Below are positions 35,847-45,421 of a stretch of 64,000 nt of DNA, piece after piece. The stretch is from Flavobacterium fluviatile (lineage in GTDB: Bacteria; Bacteroidota; Bacteroidia; Flavobacteriales; Flavobacteriaceae). Made by a program: the position numbers and the translations under genes. How positions within the stretch are numbered: position 1 is the first letter of the stretch; every line of letters begins with the position of its first letter. Location of the stretch: positions 372,001 to 436,000 of the forward strand of contig NZ_JAADZW010000001.1 in the NCBI RefSeq assembly GCF_010645065.1. The letters run 5' to 3'. The notes beneath the pieces are model-generated. The model ran no database searches. It was not told where the DNA came from and was given only the letters and a program-made list of their open reading frames with translations.

Positions 35847-36455
35847 ATGCTGGACTGGCTGAAAAACATTAATAAAGACTATCCTGACTTTTGGAAAAAC
35901 TACATTAGTAAATTCGAAACTAAGCCTAATAGATTTGTAGTCGTATCAACCGAAACTTCAGGACTTAATCCCTTAAAAGATGTTATTTTATCTTTGGGGT
36001 CTTTTGCTGTTATGGATGACAGTATCGTAATCCAGGATAATTTCGAAGCGGTTTTACTGCAATATAAATATTTGCATGACAATGGCCTTTCAAATGAATT
36101 TATAATCGACAGTAAAATGAAAAAGCTTCACGAAAATGAAGCTCTGCAGGCTTTTATCGATTATCTTGGAAATGCAGTTTTGGTTGGTCATCATGTTAAT
36201 TTTGACATTGAAATGATAAATGCTGCATTAGAAAGACTTGATTGCGGAAGATTAAAAAATGAAGCACTGGATATTGATGTTATGTATCGAAAATTACATG
36301 ATATTAATGACAAGCAGTTTTCTTTGGATGATTTATGCGAAATATTTAAAATTCCAAAAAGCGACAGAAACTCATCCGCAGATGATGCTTATAAAATAGC
36401 CTTATTGTTTTTAAAGCTAAAATCCAGATTAGGTATCAAACAAGTAAGCCCATAA
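35847..36455 (+). CDS. DnaQ-like 3'-5' exonuclease-fold protein with altered motif I
   Basis: This 202-residue protein has the RNase H-like exonuclease fold of DNA polymerase III epsilon. Motif II is VLVGHHVNFDIEMIN with its aspartate. In motif I the canonical D-x-E reads VVSTETSGLNP, so the first catalytic aspartate is a serine. Motif III reads NSSADDAYKIALLF, with the usual histidine missing. Catalysis is therefore doubtful; it may be a nucleotide-binding partner of the DUF294 protein encoded 1 bp upstream. Confidence 0.8.
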   Translation: MLDWLKNINKDYPDFWKNYISKFETKPNRFVVVSTETSGLNPLKDVILSLGSFAVMDDSIVIQDNFEAVLLQYKYLHDNGLSNEFIIDSKMKKLHENEALQAFIDYLGNAVLVGHHVNFDIEMINAALERLDCGRLKNEALDIDVMYRKLHDINDKQFSLDDLCEIFKIPKSDRNSSADDAYKIALLFLKLKSRLGIKQVSP

Positions 36456-36489
36456 TAAATATTTTTTGATTTTGATAGTGAATCGCGGC

Positions 36490-36832
36490 AATTCGGAAAG
36501 ATCTTTTATTTTCTCTCTTCCGTTTAGAAATGAATGTTCTGCCAAAAAATCAAACTGAACAATTTCACCTTCTGATTCATTTTACTAATAGTTTTAAAAG
36601 GAGGTTTTTTAGGTTTCCTAACAAGTAAGAGAACCTGCCTTCAATCGATCAGCTAATTCAGAAGAAAAAACCTTGTTTTCCCAATAAATTCATTGAGCGT
36701 TTAGAGAATTTAGTAAAATTTGGAGACAATATTCTCTTTCCATAGGATATTTAGCGGTGATGTAATATCTTTAAATAAAATTCCTTCTTCAGGAAAGCCC
36801 TGAATATCATGTATATAATTTCCTGAGTTCAT
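36490..36832 (-). pseudogene. apt: Adenine phosphoribosyltransferase pseudogene
   Basis: Reading from ATG at 36832 gives MNSGNYIHDIQGFPEEGILF then KDITSPL, the start of APT, ending at a stop after 40 residues. Further on, in other frames, come SSELADRLKAG, RKPKKPPFKTISK and GEIVQ..FLNGREKIKDL, the remaining APT blocks in the right order. The central part with the PRPP loop (DDLLATGGT in the family) is deleted, and at least two frameshifts and stops are present. The gene cannot encode an active enzyme; a functional apt should be elsewhere. Confidence 0.85.
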
Positions 36833-36860
36833 TTTTTTTTATTTTTATGTTATTTTTTGC

Positions 36861-36890
36861 TTGTACATCTCACATTTATCCCTATATTTG
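36861..36890 (+). promoter_or_regulatory. Promoter of tRNA-Arg
   Basis: TTG (36861-36863), 19 nt, then TATATTTG (36883-36890), a perfect TTG-N19-TAnnTTTG match. It is identical in spacing and -7 sequence to the tRNA-Tyr promoter. The tRNA starts 57 bp downstream. Confidence 0.85.
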
Positions 36891-36947
36891 CACCCGCTAA
36901 CAGCAATCAACGAAGCTACAAAAAATTAGCTTGTTGAAAACAAAAAA

Positions 36948-37021
36948 GGCCTCGTGGCGCAACTGAATAGCGCATCTGATTACGGCTCAGAAGGTTACTG
37001 GTTTGAATCCAGTCGAGGTCA
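36948..37021 (+). tRNA. tRNA-Arg (anticodon ACG)
   Basis: This 74-nt tRNA has acceptor GGCCTCG pairing with CGAGGTC, D arm with GCGC/GCGC, anticodon arm TCTGA-TTACGGC-TCAGA with anticodon ACG (reads CGN after A34 to inosine editing), and T arm ACTGG-TTTGAAT-CCAGT. CCA is not encoded. A promoter lies upstream and a U-rich hairpin downstream. The region 3' of it is filled with gene remnants, which suggests repeated insertions near this tRNA. Confidence 0.95.
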
Positions 37022-37028
37022 CTCTTAA

Positions 37029-37063
37029 AAAAACGTTAAAACATCAGTTTTAGCGTTTTTTTT
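37029..37063 (+). terminator. Terminator of tRNA-Arg
   Basis: AAACG-T-TAAAAC pairs with GTTTTA-G-CGTTT around a 4-nt loop, followed by more T residues. It lies 8 bp after the tRNA. Confidence 0.75.
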
Positions 37064-37340
37064 ATACTTTTTCACATAATTTAACCCACTTTAACTCATA
37101 ATGTGAATGGTTTGTAAATCCAATTAAGTTAAGGATCAAGTTCAAAAGTTGGGGATTAGGCAAAAAGATTGGATAATCTGAACAAAAGAAATCAATTTTC
37201 CTTACTCCTCTAAATTGAGATCTAAACGCTTTTATTTTTGCATTAAAAGATTCAGCAGAAGTATTTGTACTTCTATTCTCAAAGTAATTTAAGATAGACC
37301 GGTAATTAAAAGTTATATGATTGTTGTTCCACTGAAACAA
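37062..37340 (-). pseudogene. Transposase remnant (ISL3-like DDE, C-terminal part)
   Basis: The readable part has YFENRSTNTSAESFNAKIKAF followed by RSQFRGVRKIDFF, the C-terminal signature of ISL3-type transposases (the ISAon1-like group in Flavobacterium). After IDFF the frame shifts: the neighbouring frame gives FLLFRLSNLFA and a stop, the expected family ending. The N-terminal DDE domain is absent, and the DNA up to 37480 has no intact frame. It is a dead fragment, and no terminal inverted repeats are visible. Confidence 0.75.
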
Positions 37341-37491
37341 AAAAAATGGCTTGTTCCACTATTCTCTTATCTGATATTAATAATTGTCGTTCTGTAAAGG
37401 CTATAGATTGATTTATCCACCGACATAACAAACCACAAAAAAACCTTAAAAAGCATACGACTTAAAAGGCTTTGTATACGGTTCACAATTC

Positions 37492-37827
37492 TTAACAAAA
37501 CAATCTACAATTTCTTTTCATACTCTCCAATCTTTTTTCTATGTAAAAAAACATAACAACAAATTGGACGATTAGAAAAATCCCGAAGATATTTTTGTTA
37601 AGGCTTTCATATACAAGTGAAATGATAAAAAAAAGTATGCCATTGAATAATGACATCCTAAATAAAACTATGGCAGCAAGTCTGTTAGAATATTGCCAGT
37701 TGGAAAGATTCTTCATGGATTTACTGCTTCTATAGCCGTAAAACATATTTATTTTTTTTGGCTGAAAGAAATAATAAACCACTGAAATAAAAAACAAGAG
37801 TAGGAAGATTAATATTTCTGTACTCAT
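37492..37827 (-). CDS. sdpI: SdpI-family immunity-like membrane protein
   Basis: This 111-residue protein has three membrane segments and the SdpI core YGYRSSKSMKNLSNWQYSN between spans 1 and 2. In Bacillus, SdpI protects cells from the SdpC toxin and signals to a repressor. Here the gene appears intact while the neighbouring sdpB is broken, so it may persist as an orphan immunity gene. ATG at 37827 overlaps the end of the sdpB reading frame. Confidence 0.7.
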   Translation of the reverse strand: MSTEILIFLLLFFISVVYYFFQPKKINMFYGYRSSKSMKNLSNWQYSNRLAAIVLFRMSLFNGILFFIISLVYESLNKNIFGIFLIVQFVVMFFYIEKRLESMKRNCRLFC

Positions 37828-37834
37828 AATTAAC

Positions 37835-38400
37835 GGTATTAGAAATTAATAATAATAAGGCAGAACTCATTACAAATGAAAAGCTGATTATGCCCATAAA
37901 AATTGCGATGAAAAAGTGAAAAAGAATGCCTATGAAAACCATCTTTTTCTTTCTTCCGGCATCCATTGTAAAGATATTAAAAGCAATTAACAATTCAATG
38001 ACGAGTACCGACCAGTTAAGCAGTGTTATAATTACTTGGACTGCTGAGAAGGACTTCAATAAAAGACTTAAAAAAATCAGTTACCCCGAACAATGGCTGG
38101 GTAAACCAATAATAAAGGGCAGTTCCCTTTTTCCACTCTTGTATTTTGAATTTTCAAACCGAAACGAAAAAGTAGATTATAAATATCTGAAAAGACATAA
38201 GATAAAATGCGACTGCAGCCGTTGCTTTGGCAAAAAAAAATGCTTAGAGCTATCCTCTGACCAGTGCCATTTCCTTAATCCAGCAGACAGATCGGTATTA
38301 AAAGCAGGGTCAATATTTCAGATACCTTGTCTCCTCCATCCATGCAGGTCGATGTAATGCTGAAGCTATAGGCAATAAACCAATGCAGCACACATGTGAA
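37835..38400 (-). pseudogene. sdpB: SdpB-family toxin-maturation gene, disrupted
   Basis: Successive frames on the minus strand spell SdpB/HTTM-family blocks in order. They are HWFIAYSFSITSTCMDGGDK then VSEILTLLLIPICLLD and a stop; a shift to LRKWHWSED; then FKIQEWKKGTALYYWFTQPL and FGV to a stop; and finally LLNWSVLVIELLIAFNIF continuing into membrane spans. Three or more frameshifts or stops break the gene and the N-terminal part is missing. SdpB proteins help mature SdpC-type antimicrobial peptides; no SdpA or toxin gene is seen here. The 37926-38357 frame on the opposite strand is a shadow. Confidence 0.75.
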
Positions 38401-38504
38401 ACGCTGATAAATTCTGCTAATAAACAGTTATTGTGAAATCAGCAGGAATTTAATTTAACAAATAGTCTATGTATTCAAAGAAACTGCAATTGTTAAAAGT
38501 ACGC

Positions 38505-39818
38505 TTAATCTTGTTTTCTAAAAAGAATAACATTTTTTACAGCTAATCTCTGGTTAAGCCAATTTTTAAATTTTTCTTTATCTTTTTTACTTATTTCAGG
38601 TTCAGAATCATAAATAACCGAAGTAACATCGATTAAGGAGTCATTTTTTACAGCTAACTTTTGTTCTGAAATCGATAAGGAAGAAACCTCAGGAAACAAT
38701 ATTCTTGTCTCTTTTAAAAATTTAATATTGTCCTGTTTGTATTTTGCGAGTTCTTTTTCTAAATGAATAATCTTTAAATCTCTTGTATTCATTTCATTTT
38801 CGCCGTTTTTAATCTGGTTGAGGATATCCCCTTTTAAAGCATTGAATCGATCGGTACTGTCTTGTTTTATGATTAAATTAGTTCCTTTTAAATATTGATT
38901 TTCATTCATTTTTTGTTTGAGATGATTCTTTTCTGATGTGTTAAATCTTTTAGAAAGGAAAGCAAGTTCCAACATTTTTGTTTTTGGGTTAAAGTCAGTT
39001 TTTTTATATATCATCGTATATCCTTTAGACGTGAATTCTTTTTCTATAAAAAGATCAACATTTTTTCTGAACTGTTGTTTCTCATAAAGTGTATAAGCCA
39101 AATAACTGCTTGGCAGAATCATAACCGTTATGAGTAATGTAATAATAATTTTTACCTTTCGCTGTTGTTCTTTATTCACTTCCTGCTTGGCAGGATATTT
39201 AAGGTATTTTACAATAAGAAAAGTAGAAATTCCAATGAATACACAATTGATACAATACAAATAGAAAGCTCCTAAAAAAAACGTCCATTGCAGTGTTGCA
39301 ATTCCGTATCCTGCCGTACATAAGGGAGGCATCAGTGCTGTGGCTATTGCAACCCCCGGAATAGGATTTCCTTTCTCTGTCCTTGTTACCGCAATGACAC
39401 CTACAAGCCCGCCAAAAAAAGCAATCAGAATATCATAAATATTTGGGGAAGTTCTTGCCAAAAGCTCTGACTGAACATCTTTGAAAGGACTTAGATAAAA
39501 ATAAACTGTAGAAAATAAAAGACTTACAAGCGTTGCGTTCAATAAATTTTTAAGTGATTTTTTAAGAAGTGAAAAATCATAAATACCCAGAGCAAAACCT
39601 GCACCCACTATAGGTCCCATTAAAGGAGAAATAAGCATTGCGCCAATAATTACTGCAGTTGAATTGACGTTAAGCCCAATTGAAGCAACAATTATTGCAC
39701 AGGCCAAAATCCATATATTGGCGCCCTTAAAATCTATATTTTTTTTTACGCTTTCCAGCGTTTTTTCCTTATTATCTTCCCCTTCATGAAGACTGAAAAG
39801 TGTTGAAATATTTATCAT
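38505..39818 (-). CDS. DUF389 membrane protein
   Basis: This 437-residue protein has an N-terminal DUF389 domain (about 35-235) with several membrane spans and the conserved runs NSTAVIIGAMLISPLMGPIV, RTEKGNPIPGVAIATALMPP and LCTAGYGIA. A later membrane span (about 225-245) leads to a hydrophilic C-terminal region with coiled-coil character that would lie outside the cytoplasm. The family is common and probably involved in small-molecule transport, but the substrate is unknown. It is monocistronic here. Confidence 0.88.
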   Translation of the reverse strand: MINISTLFSLHEGEDNKEKTLESVKKNIDFKGANIWILACAIIVASIGLNVNSTAVIIGAMLISPLMGPIVGAGFALGIYDFSLLKKSLKNLLNATLVSLLFSTVYFYLSPFKDVQSELLARTSPNIYDILIAFFGGLVGVIAVTRTEKGNPIPGVAIATALMPPLCTAGYGIATLQWTFFLGAFYLYCINCVFIGISTFLIVKYLKYPAKQEVNKEQQRKVKIIITLLITVMILPSSYLAYTLYEKQQFRKNVDLFIEKEFTSKGYTMIYKKTDFNPKTKMLELAFLSKRFNTSEKNHLKQKMNENQYLKGTNLIIKQDSTDRFNALKGDILNQIKNGENEMNTRDLKIIHLEKELAKYKQDNIKFLKETRILFPEVSSLSISEQKLAVKNDSLIDVTSVIYDSEPEISKKDKEKFKNWLNQRLAVKNVILFRKQD

Positions 39819-40116
39819 ACTTAATCTCTTTGTAAATTCCCTGATATTTAAAGTTACAAAAATATGTAGTTCTGCGTGAAGAATTAAGTTAAACTCTAAT
39901 TATTCATCTTATGATTTAAAATAGTATTTGTTTAGAAACTGATTTACTACTGATTCACTATCTTAATAATGATTATTTTGACACAAATGACTTTAAACAC
40001 AGTAGAAAAATGGTAAATATTGTTACGAGCTTATGATAGTAATACAGAAAAATAATTGTTTTAGTACTATAGCTTCAATATATCACAAACCTTACATTTA
40101 AAACTTTAAAAGTAAG
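39819..40116. other. Intergenic region, about 300 bp
   Basis: This lies between the DUF389 gene start and the terminator of the pectinase gene. It is AT-rich. It should hold the promoter for the DUF389 gene, but no consensus elements stand out, and no ORF or RNA is seen. Confidence 0.35.
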
Positions 40117-40152
40117 AACCCTATCAGAAATTGTGCATTTCTAATAGGGTTT
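40117..40152 (-). terminator. Terminator of the pectin-degradation gene
   Basis: AACCCTAT-C-AGAAA pairs with TTTCT-A-ATAGGGTT around a 7-nt loop. It lies 27 bp downstream of the minus-strand stop codon. Confidence 0.7.
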
Positions 40153-40179
40153 TACATTAAAAGTACTTGCTTTTTAAAC

Positions 40180-41808
40180 TTATTCTTTGATAATAATTTT
40201 ATTTACAACTCCATTATTCGTAAATATTTTCACTGCATAGCTACCTGCGGGTGCAATAATATTCACTTTTGCAATTGTATCAGTAATTTCGTTTATTGCA
40301 TGGATTTGCTGTCCAAGCATATTGAATATTAAAATTTGTTTCGCCTTTGATGCAGTACCAAGATCGATATAAAATTCATTTTTAAAAGGCACAGGATATA
40401 TTTTAATTTCAGGCTTTACTTCGCCAGCAACAACATCAAGTGTACTGTCAGCGGCAGTATTTTTGGAGGTATTGCCACAACTAACTGCAGTTACATTAAG
40501 TCCTTCTATTTCTATCTTATCGATATTAGCCAGCCCTGATGATGTAGTAGCCTCCAGTCTGATGTTATGAGTACCTGCAGAAAGTGGTATTGTAACTAAC
40601 GAACTGGAATTTTCTGCCCAGGTAGTCCAATTGGCTGTGGCATTAAATGCCGGAGTAGCGACTGTAACGCCATCAACGATTACATTAGCACTTCTCGGAG
40701 TAGTTCCTCCATTCGAATATCTCCATCGAAGTATATAATTTCCTGAAGAAGTATTTACAGACCATTCAATTCCTGCACCAACTGCATTATTTGAATTTGC
40801 AAAACCAGCACCCTGAAATCCGGCGTTATTACTGTCTATTGTGCCTTCAACAGAACAGAAACCCGTTTCGTTTTCATTGATTGAAATTTCAGTATTTGAA
40901 GTACCAGAATCAGGATCTGTATAGTTGGCAGTTCCATTTAGATTTTGATTAGCAGTTATCGCAGCCACTAATCCATTGATATAAACTTCTAAATTAGTAT
41001 ATACAGAATTCAGTGTGTACAATGCTCCGTCTGAAATATTGTTGCTATTTAAACCATTAGCACTTTCCCAGTTATCCGGCATTCCATCCATATCTGTATC
41101 CGCAGGAGCTGTTGTTGAATTGTAGGCCGGCCATCCGCCAACATCAGATTGCGTGTCTATCAGACCTTTAGAACTTCCGTTTGAACCGTTGTAAGTAAAA
41201 GTTCCGTTTGTAGCTTCAGATACTATTCTTGTATCTACTGCATCACGCTTTAGGCTTGCTCCTACATACGCTAATACTCTGTTGTAAGCATTTGCTGCAG
41301 AATGCGTGGTCATATCACCAAAATTATATTCTGTATTAACACGAAGCTCCGCTTTGTTTTTTGAAGATGGATTAGGATCAACTCCATTCCAGTTGTTACC
41401 GGAAGTTGATGAATTTGCTGTAGTAAAATTTCCATTAACATAAAAGCTGCCCCACACACCTGCGGGTTGCGAGTTCGCTCCATTATCAGGACTTGGAGAA
41501 ATAATTCGGTCATTTACTCCTGAACCTGTTGCCGGACCAGCCTTGTAGTAATTATTAGTAAGGTTATATGAACCTCCTTCAGCAGCATAAGCACTGTTTC
41601 CGCCCCAGTTGTAAATAACATTATTTCTGAAATCAACCATCTCAAGATTAGGAAGTGCTGAGTATCTGCTTCCGCAAAAACGTGCATTTCGGCTATCATG
41701 ATGCGCTAACATATTGTGATGAAACGAGGCTTTTTTTCCGCCCCAAATTCCGCCATACCCATGAGTTCCCTTATCGTGAACAGACACGCGCAAACTTTCG
41801 GACATCAT
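40180..41808 (-). pseudogene. 3' part of split pectinesterase/pectate lyase gene
   Basis: This 542-residue frame starts in the middle of a pectate lyase beta-helix: SVHDKGTHGYGGIWGGKKAS, HHDSRNARFCGSRYS, NVIYNWGGNSAYAAEGG. A CBM6-type carbohydrate-binding module follows (about 305-435), then a T9SS type A sorting domain ending VNKIIIKE. It has no signal peptide of its own and lacks the first half of the lyase, which is encoded by the upstream frame at 41805-43952. It is best read as the continuation of one about 1260-residue enzyme broken by a short deletion. Confidence 0.8.
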
Positions 41809-43952
41809 ACACCATTTTCATTGTCGTAAAAAGAAGCACATTCGTCTGTACTCCAGCTCATAGAGCAGTGGTCAATAATAATGTTTTTATGATTTCTGGC
41901 TCCAATAGCATCGCCTTCATGCTGTGCCTGGTCGCCCATACGAAAACGAACATAACGGATGATGACATTGTCAGCGTTTACATTTACGGAATAATTTTTC
42001 AGACAGATTCCATCACCCGGAGCGCTCTGACCGGCGATAGTTATATCTCCGTTATTAATTCTTAAATCTGAATTAAGCGCTATGATTCCGGATACCTTGA
42101 ACATTACTGTTCTGGCCCCAGTTGCCGTGACAGCCTCCCTTAAACTTCCTGCACCAGAATCATTCAGATTTGTAACATAAATTACTCTTCCTCCACGACC
42201 TCCACTGGTGTAACGTCCAAAACCTTCTGCGCCTGGAAATGCAGGTGAATTATTTGCCTGAGCCACTGCAACTTTTTGAGTGGATGCCGTTACCGTAAAA
42301 GTTGCTGATTTTGTTGTGTTTGGACTACCCCCTACCGTTGTAATTGTGTAATTAAAAGTACCACTAACAGTTGGTTTTCCGCTAAACGTTACACTTTTAG
42401 CTGAATTGTTTATAGCAGCTGTGATACCAGAAGGCAATCCTGATACAGTTACCGTGGCGGCATTTTCCCAGTTGTAATAAAAACCAGTAATAGACGTATT
42501 TGTTGCTACAGTCTGACTGGATCCTCCGGCTCCGTGTTTTATTAATTTAGCTGCAGCCTGAGGCGCTGAAAAACTTAGATAATTTAGATTATACAAATAG
42601 CCGCTTCCACCTTCAAAAACAAGATAGACATCGTGTATTCCTGAAACCTGATTTACCGGACATGTAAAATTTGTGTAGGTCTGCCAACCACCCGTTGGTG
42701 TAATATTACAAGTTCCAATAAGGGTGCCTGATGTTCCTCCTAACCGGATTGAAACAGTACCTCCTGCTCCTGCTGTTGAAGCTCTTGCCAGAAAACTGCC
42801 TGCTCCTGAAGAACCAAAGTCCATATCTTCAAACATAATCCAATCCCCGTTATTGATATAACCTACATTATCAGTACCCTCAGAACTGGCTTCAGTCTGA
42901 ACCCCGGAGTGACTATTGTAATTTTCGGCCTGGATGGTCTGAAAAGCAGTTCCGCCAGTTGCAACAGAATTAATAATTGTATCGGGATTCCAATTGTCAG
43001 TAACCTGTGGATTCGCATTATTTGCTTTTAAAACATTTAGTTTTGTATAAGAAGCCGCCTGAGCAGCATTCAGTTTTTTTGCCCATGAAACTCTTGATGC
43101 AGGTACATTCCCTGCTCCGGAGTTATTATATTCGGCAAAACGTGCTGTAGCCTGATTTGCAGCGTTACCCCAGTCATTCCATCCTGCTGCCTTAATAGCA
43201 TTGGTCATACTTGTATTCATAAAAGTAACAGATGCATACCCTCCCCATGGACGCCCCAGATCAGTAATATTACTTCCTGAACCTGTAATCTGGCAGTTAT
43301 TGAATACAAATCCGTACGCCAGATGCGACGCTGTATTTGCCGCAGTTAAAGAACTTCCGCCTTTTGTGTAAAGCTGGCAGTTTTGAAAATAAGCAATAGC
43401 TCCTCCAAAAATAAAGTCTGTAGTGCCTTCGAAATAACAGTTTTCATGATAAGATCTTCCGCTGTGAGGATAATAAGTATCCTGATTTCCTAAAAAGCGA
43501 CAGTTCTTAAAAACAGCTTTATCAGCTGTACAACGAACCGCTACAGCCTGTCCGACAGGTCCGGATGAATTTGCGAATGTAAGGTTTAATGCGTAAAATC
43601 CTGTCCCGTTTATGAAGGCACTGGCTGAATTTGAAGTTCCATAAGCAGCTCCTGTAGCCGGATTAATTTTAGAAGCATAATTATTATAGGTCAAAACAGT
43701 GCCGGTTGAACTTTGTCCTATGAATGTCAGGTTCGTTTTATTTGAAGGAACGGTGATTACTTCATAATAAGTGCCATTTTTAATATAAATTTCAGTTCGG
43801 GATGAACTATTTGAGGGAGCCGCATTCACTGCTGCCTGAACAGTGGTGTAATTTCCAGAACCATCCTTGGCGACTACGATATCGTAGTTTTGTGCTTTCA
43901 GCTGTATGGTACATAAAGCTAAAAGCGTTAATAGTAAAAATTTTTTTTTCAT
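41805..43952 (-). pseudogene. 5' part of split pectinesterase/pectate lyase gene
   Basis: This 715-residue frame has a signal peptide ([21 protein letters not shown], one residue beyond in the mature form), and a pectinesterase domain (about 22-320) with [36 protein letters not shown] and LGRPWGGY. These contain the catalytic Asp pair and Arg. A CBM6-type module (about 335-460), an Ig-like domain (about 475-560) and the first half of a pectate lyase ([20 protein letters not shown] to [13 protein letters not shown]) follow. The frame then stops inside the lyase. The esterase half could still be active, but it lacks a secretion tail. Confidence 0.8.
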
Positions 43953-44410
43953 TTTTTTGGTTTGGTTAGATAGTTAAAAAAGTTATTCTCGTGAGTGAGA
44001 ATCTAAGCAAGTACTTTTCATGTTAAATCAAAGCTAAAAAAACAAAACTTCAAGAAGGTGGACATATCGCTATTTAACAGGGTACGAAAAGCAAATTCCG
44101 GTAATTATTTATAAATCAAAATTTTAAATAAATAAAACCGGATCAATTTGTCTGTTGCCAAATACCACATTTAATTCCACTCAGCAAATTCTATTAGTGA
44201 AGATTACACGATTTCTGGAAAGAAAAATAAAACAGTTTTAAACTGAATAAAAATTTGCTCCCAAAGAATCATAGATTTCGGAGAGCGAGGAAGCTGTGTT
44301 TTTAATAAGAATACTTGGGATTAAAATTTAAAGGACTATAACTAAACTATACTTTAACAGTTTTAAAACCTTAATAATATATATATCGTATATAATACAA
44401 AACTAACATT
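43953..44410. other. Divergent intergenic region, 458 bp
   Basis: This lies upstream of the pectinase gene (leftward) and a small gene (rightward). Near the pectinase start there is TTCTCGTGAGTGAGAA, an imperfect inverted repeat at about 43984-44000 that could be an operator. Otherwise no ORF, RNA or clear promoter is seen. Confidence 0.4.
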
Positions 44411-44674
44411 ATGATTTCTACTTCATTACGTATGACTGCAAAAATATACCGCTGTCTTTCTGAAAATCAGGAGAGACCACTTCCTTTTGAAGAGCTATGC
44501 ACCATTCTTTACCCTGTTATCAGGAAAGTTGATGATTCAAGTGATTTGCTTTCTGCTGAAAATGAATATAAAACCAAAGTGATGATGTCATTGATCTTTC
44601 TTTCTGATCTCCAGCTGATTAATTTAAACCAGATTACGGATGAAAGCTTTATCAATTTGTCCAATAGAAACTAA
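44411..44674 (+). CDS. Small hypothetical protein
   Basis: This 87-residue soluble helical protein starts MISTSLRMTAKIYRCLSENQ. No family is recognised, and there is no signal peptide or membrane span. The start is preceded by an AT-only stretch and the coding statistics are unremarkable. It is a plausible but unproven gene. Confidence 0.4.
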   Translation: MISTSLRMTAKIYRCLSENQERPLPFEELCTILYPVIRKVDDSSDLLSAENEYKTKVMMSLIFLSDLQLINLNQITDESFINLSNRN

Positions 44675-44722
44675 CTGAAATAGTAAAGCATATTAAGTAA
44701 AAAAAGACATAAATAATTTCAC

Positions 44723-45421
44723 TTAACAAATCAACAACAACCGATATTCGCCTTCATTTTCTATTGGCGCTCTGTGGATGCAAGGCAGCACTTTTTGTTT
44801 TGGGTGATCGACAGCCAGACGCCACAGATGCATCAAGCCTAAATTTATAGGTTTAGCATCTTCATTTGCCTGATAATGCAAATCAAAATAATTCTCCTTC
44901 AAAAAGTTTTCAAATTCATCCTCTGGCCCATTGTGGAGTTCTTTTAATTTTGTTCGTATTTCCGGGATTAAAATTTTCTGCACTGCCTGCGAATTAGAAA
45001 CAATATCGCTTGCTACTCCGTCATAGGTGCATAAGAAAGTATCAGTCCCAACAGGTGAACGATCTACATGAAACGAATACACATCAGTAGATATGAAATC
45101 AAATTCATCATCACGCTCATAACACTTCAGTAAATTAAGAGAAGGCGAAGCTCCAAAATCTGTTAATAACTGTAAATCATTTAAGATTATTTCCCGTGCA
45201 ATATTGCCTTTGTCAGATAGTTGGAGGGCTATTAAATCTTCTGGATAAACTTCTGTTATATTTTCTTTTAGGCATAGGCGGGTCACAATCTCGTTAAAAT
45301 CACCATCTAAATTTCTGTACCAGCACAGCGCATTTATTTCTCCGGTAAAATCGGTATTCACAAGTTCAGAGAAAGTGGATACTATTCCAATTTGGCTGCA
45401 GGCAGAAAATGTATTTCTCAT
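44723..45421 (-). CDS. DUF1826-like protein
   Basis: This 232-residue soluble protein contains SFHVDRSPVGTDTFLCTYDG followed by VASDIV. This resembles the DUF1826 pattern of a His-x-Asp site with a following Tyr-x-Gly, as in some 2-oxoglutarate/iron-type folds. Near the C-terminus MHLWRLAVDHPKQKVLPCIH and RAPIENEGEYRLLL supply another histidine-rich block. The assignment is tentative; cysteines and histidines suggest metal binding. It is monocistronic. Confidence 0.5.
   Translation of the reverse strand: MRNTFSACSQIGIVSTFSELVNTDFTGEINALCWYRNLDGDFNEIVTRLCLKENITEVYPEDLIALQLSDKGNIAREIILNDLQLLTDFGASPSLNLLKCYERDDEFDFISTDVYSFHVDRSPVGTDTFLCTYDGVASDIVSNSQAVQKILIPEIRTKLKELHNGPEDEFENFLKENYFDLHYQANEDAKPINLGLMHLWRLAVDHPKQKVLPCIHRAPIENEGEYRLLLIC

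Noticed and set aside
37926..38357. 143-residue frame on the + strand
   Set aside because: It lies opposite the sdpB relic, whose frames give recognisable family blocks. The + frame has no family features.
41805..41808. ATGA overlap as a normal operon junction between two pectin genes
   Set aside because: The junction falls inside one beta-helix lyase domain; the halves complement each other, so a broken single gene is more likely.
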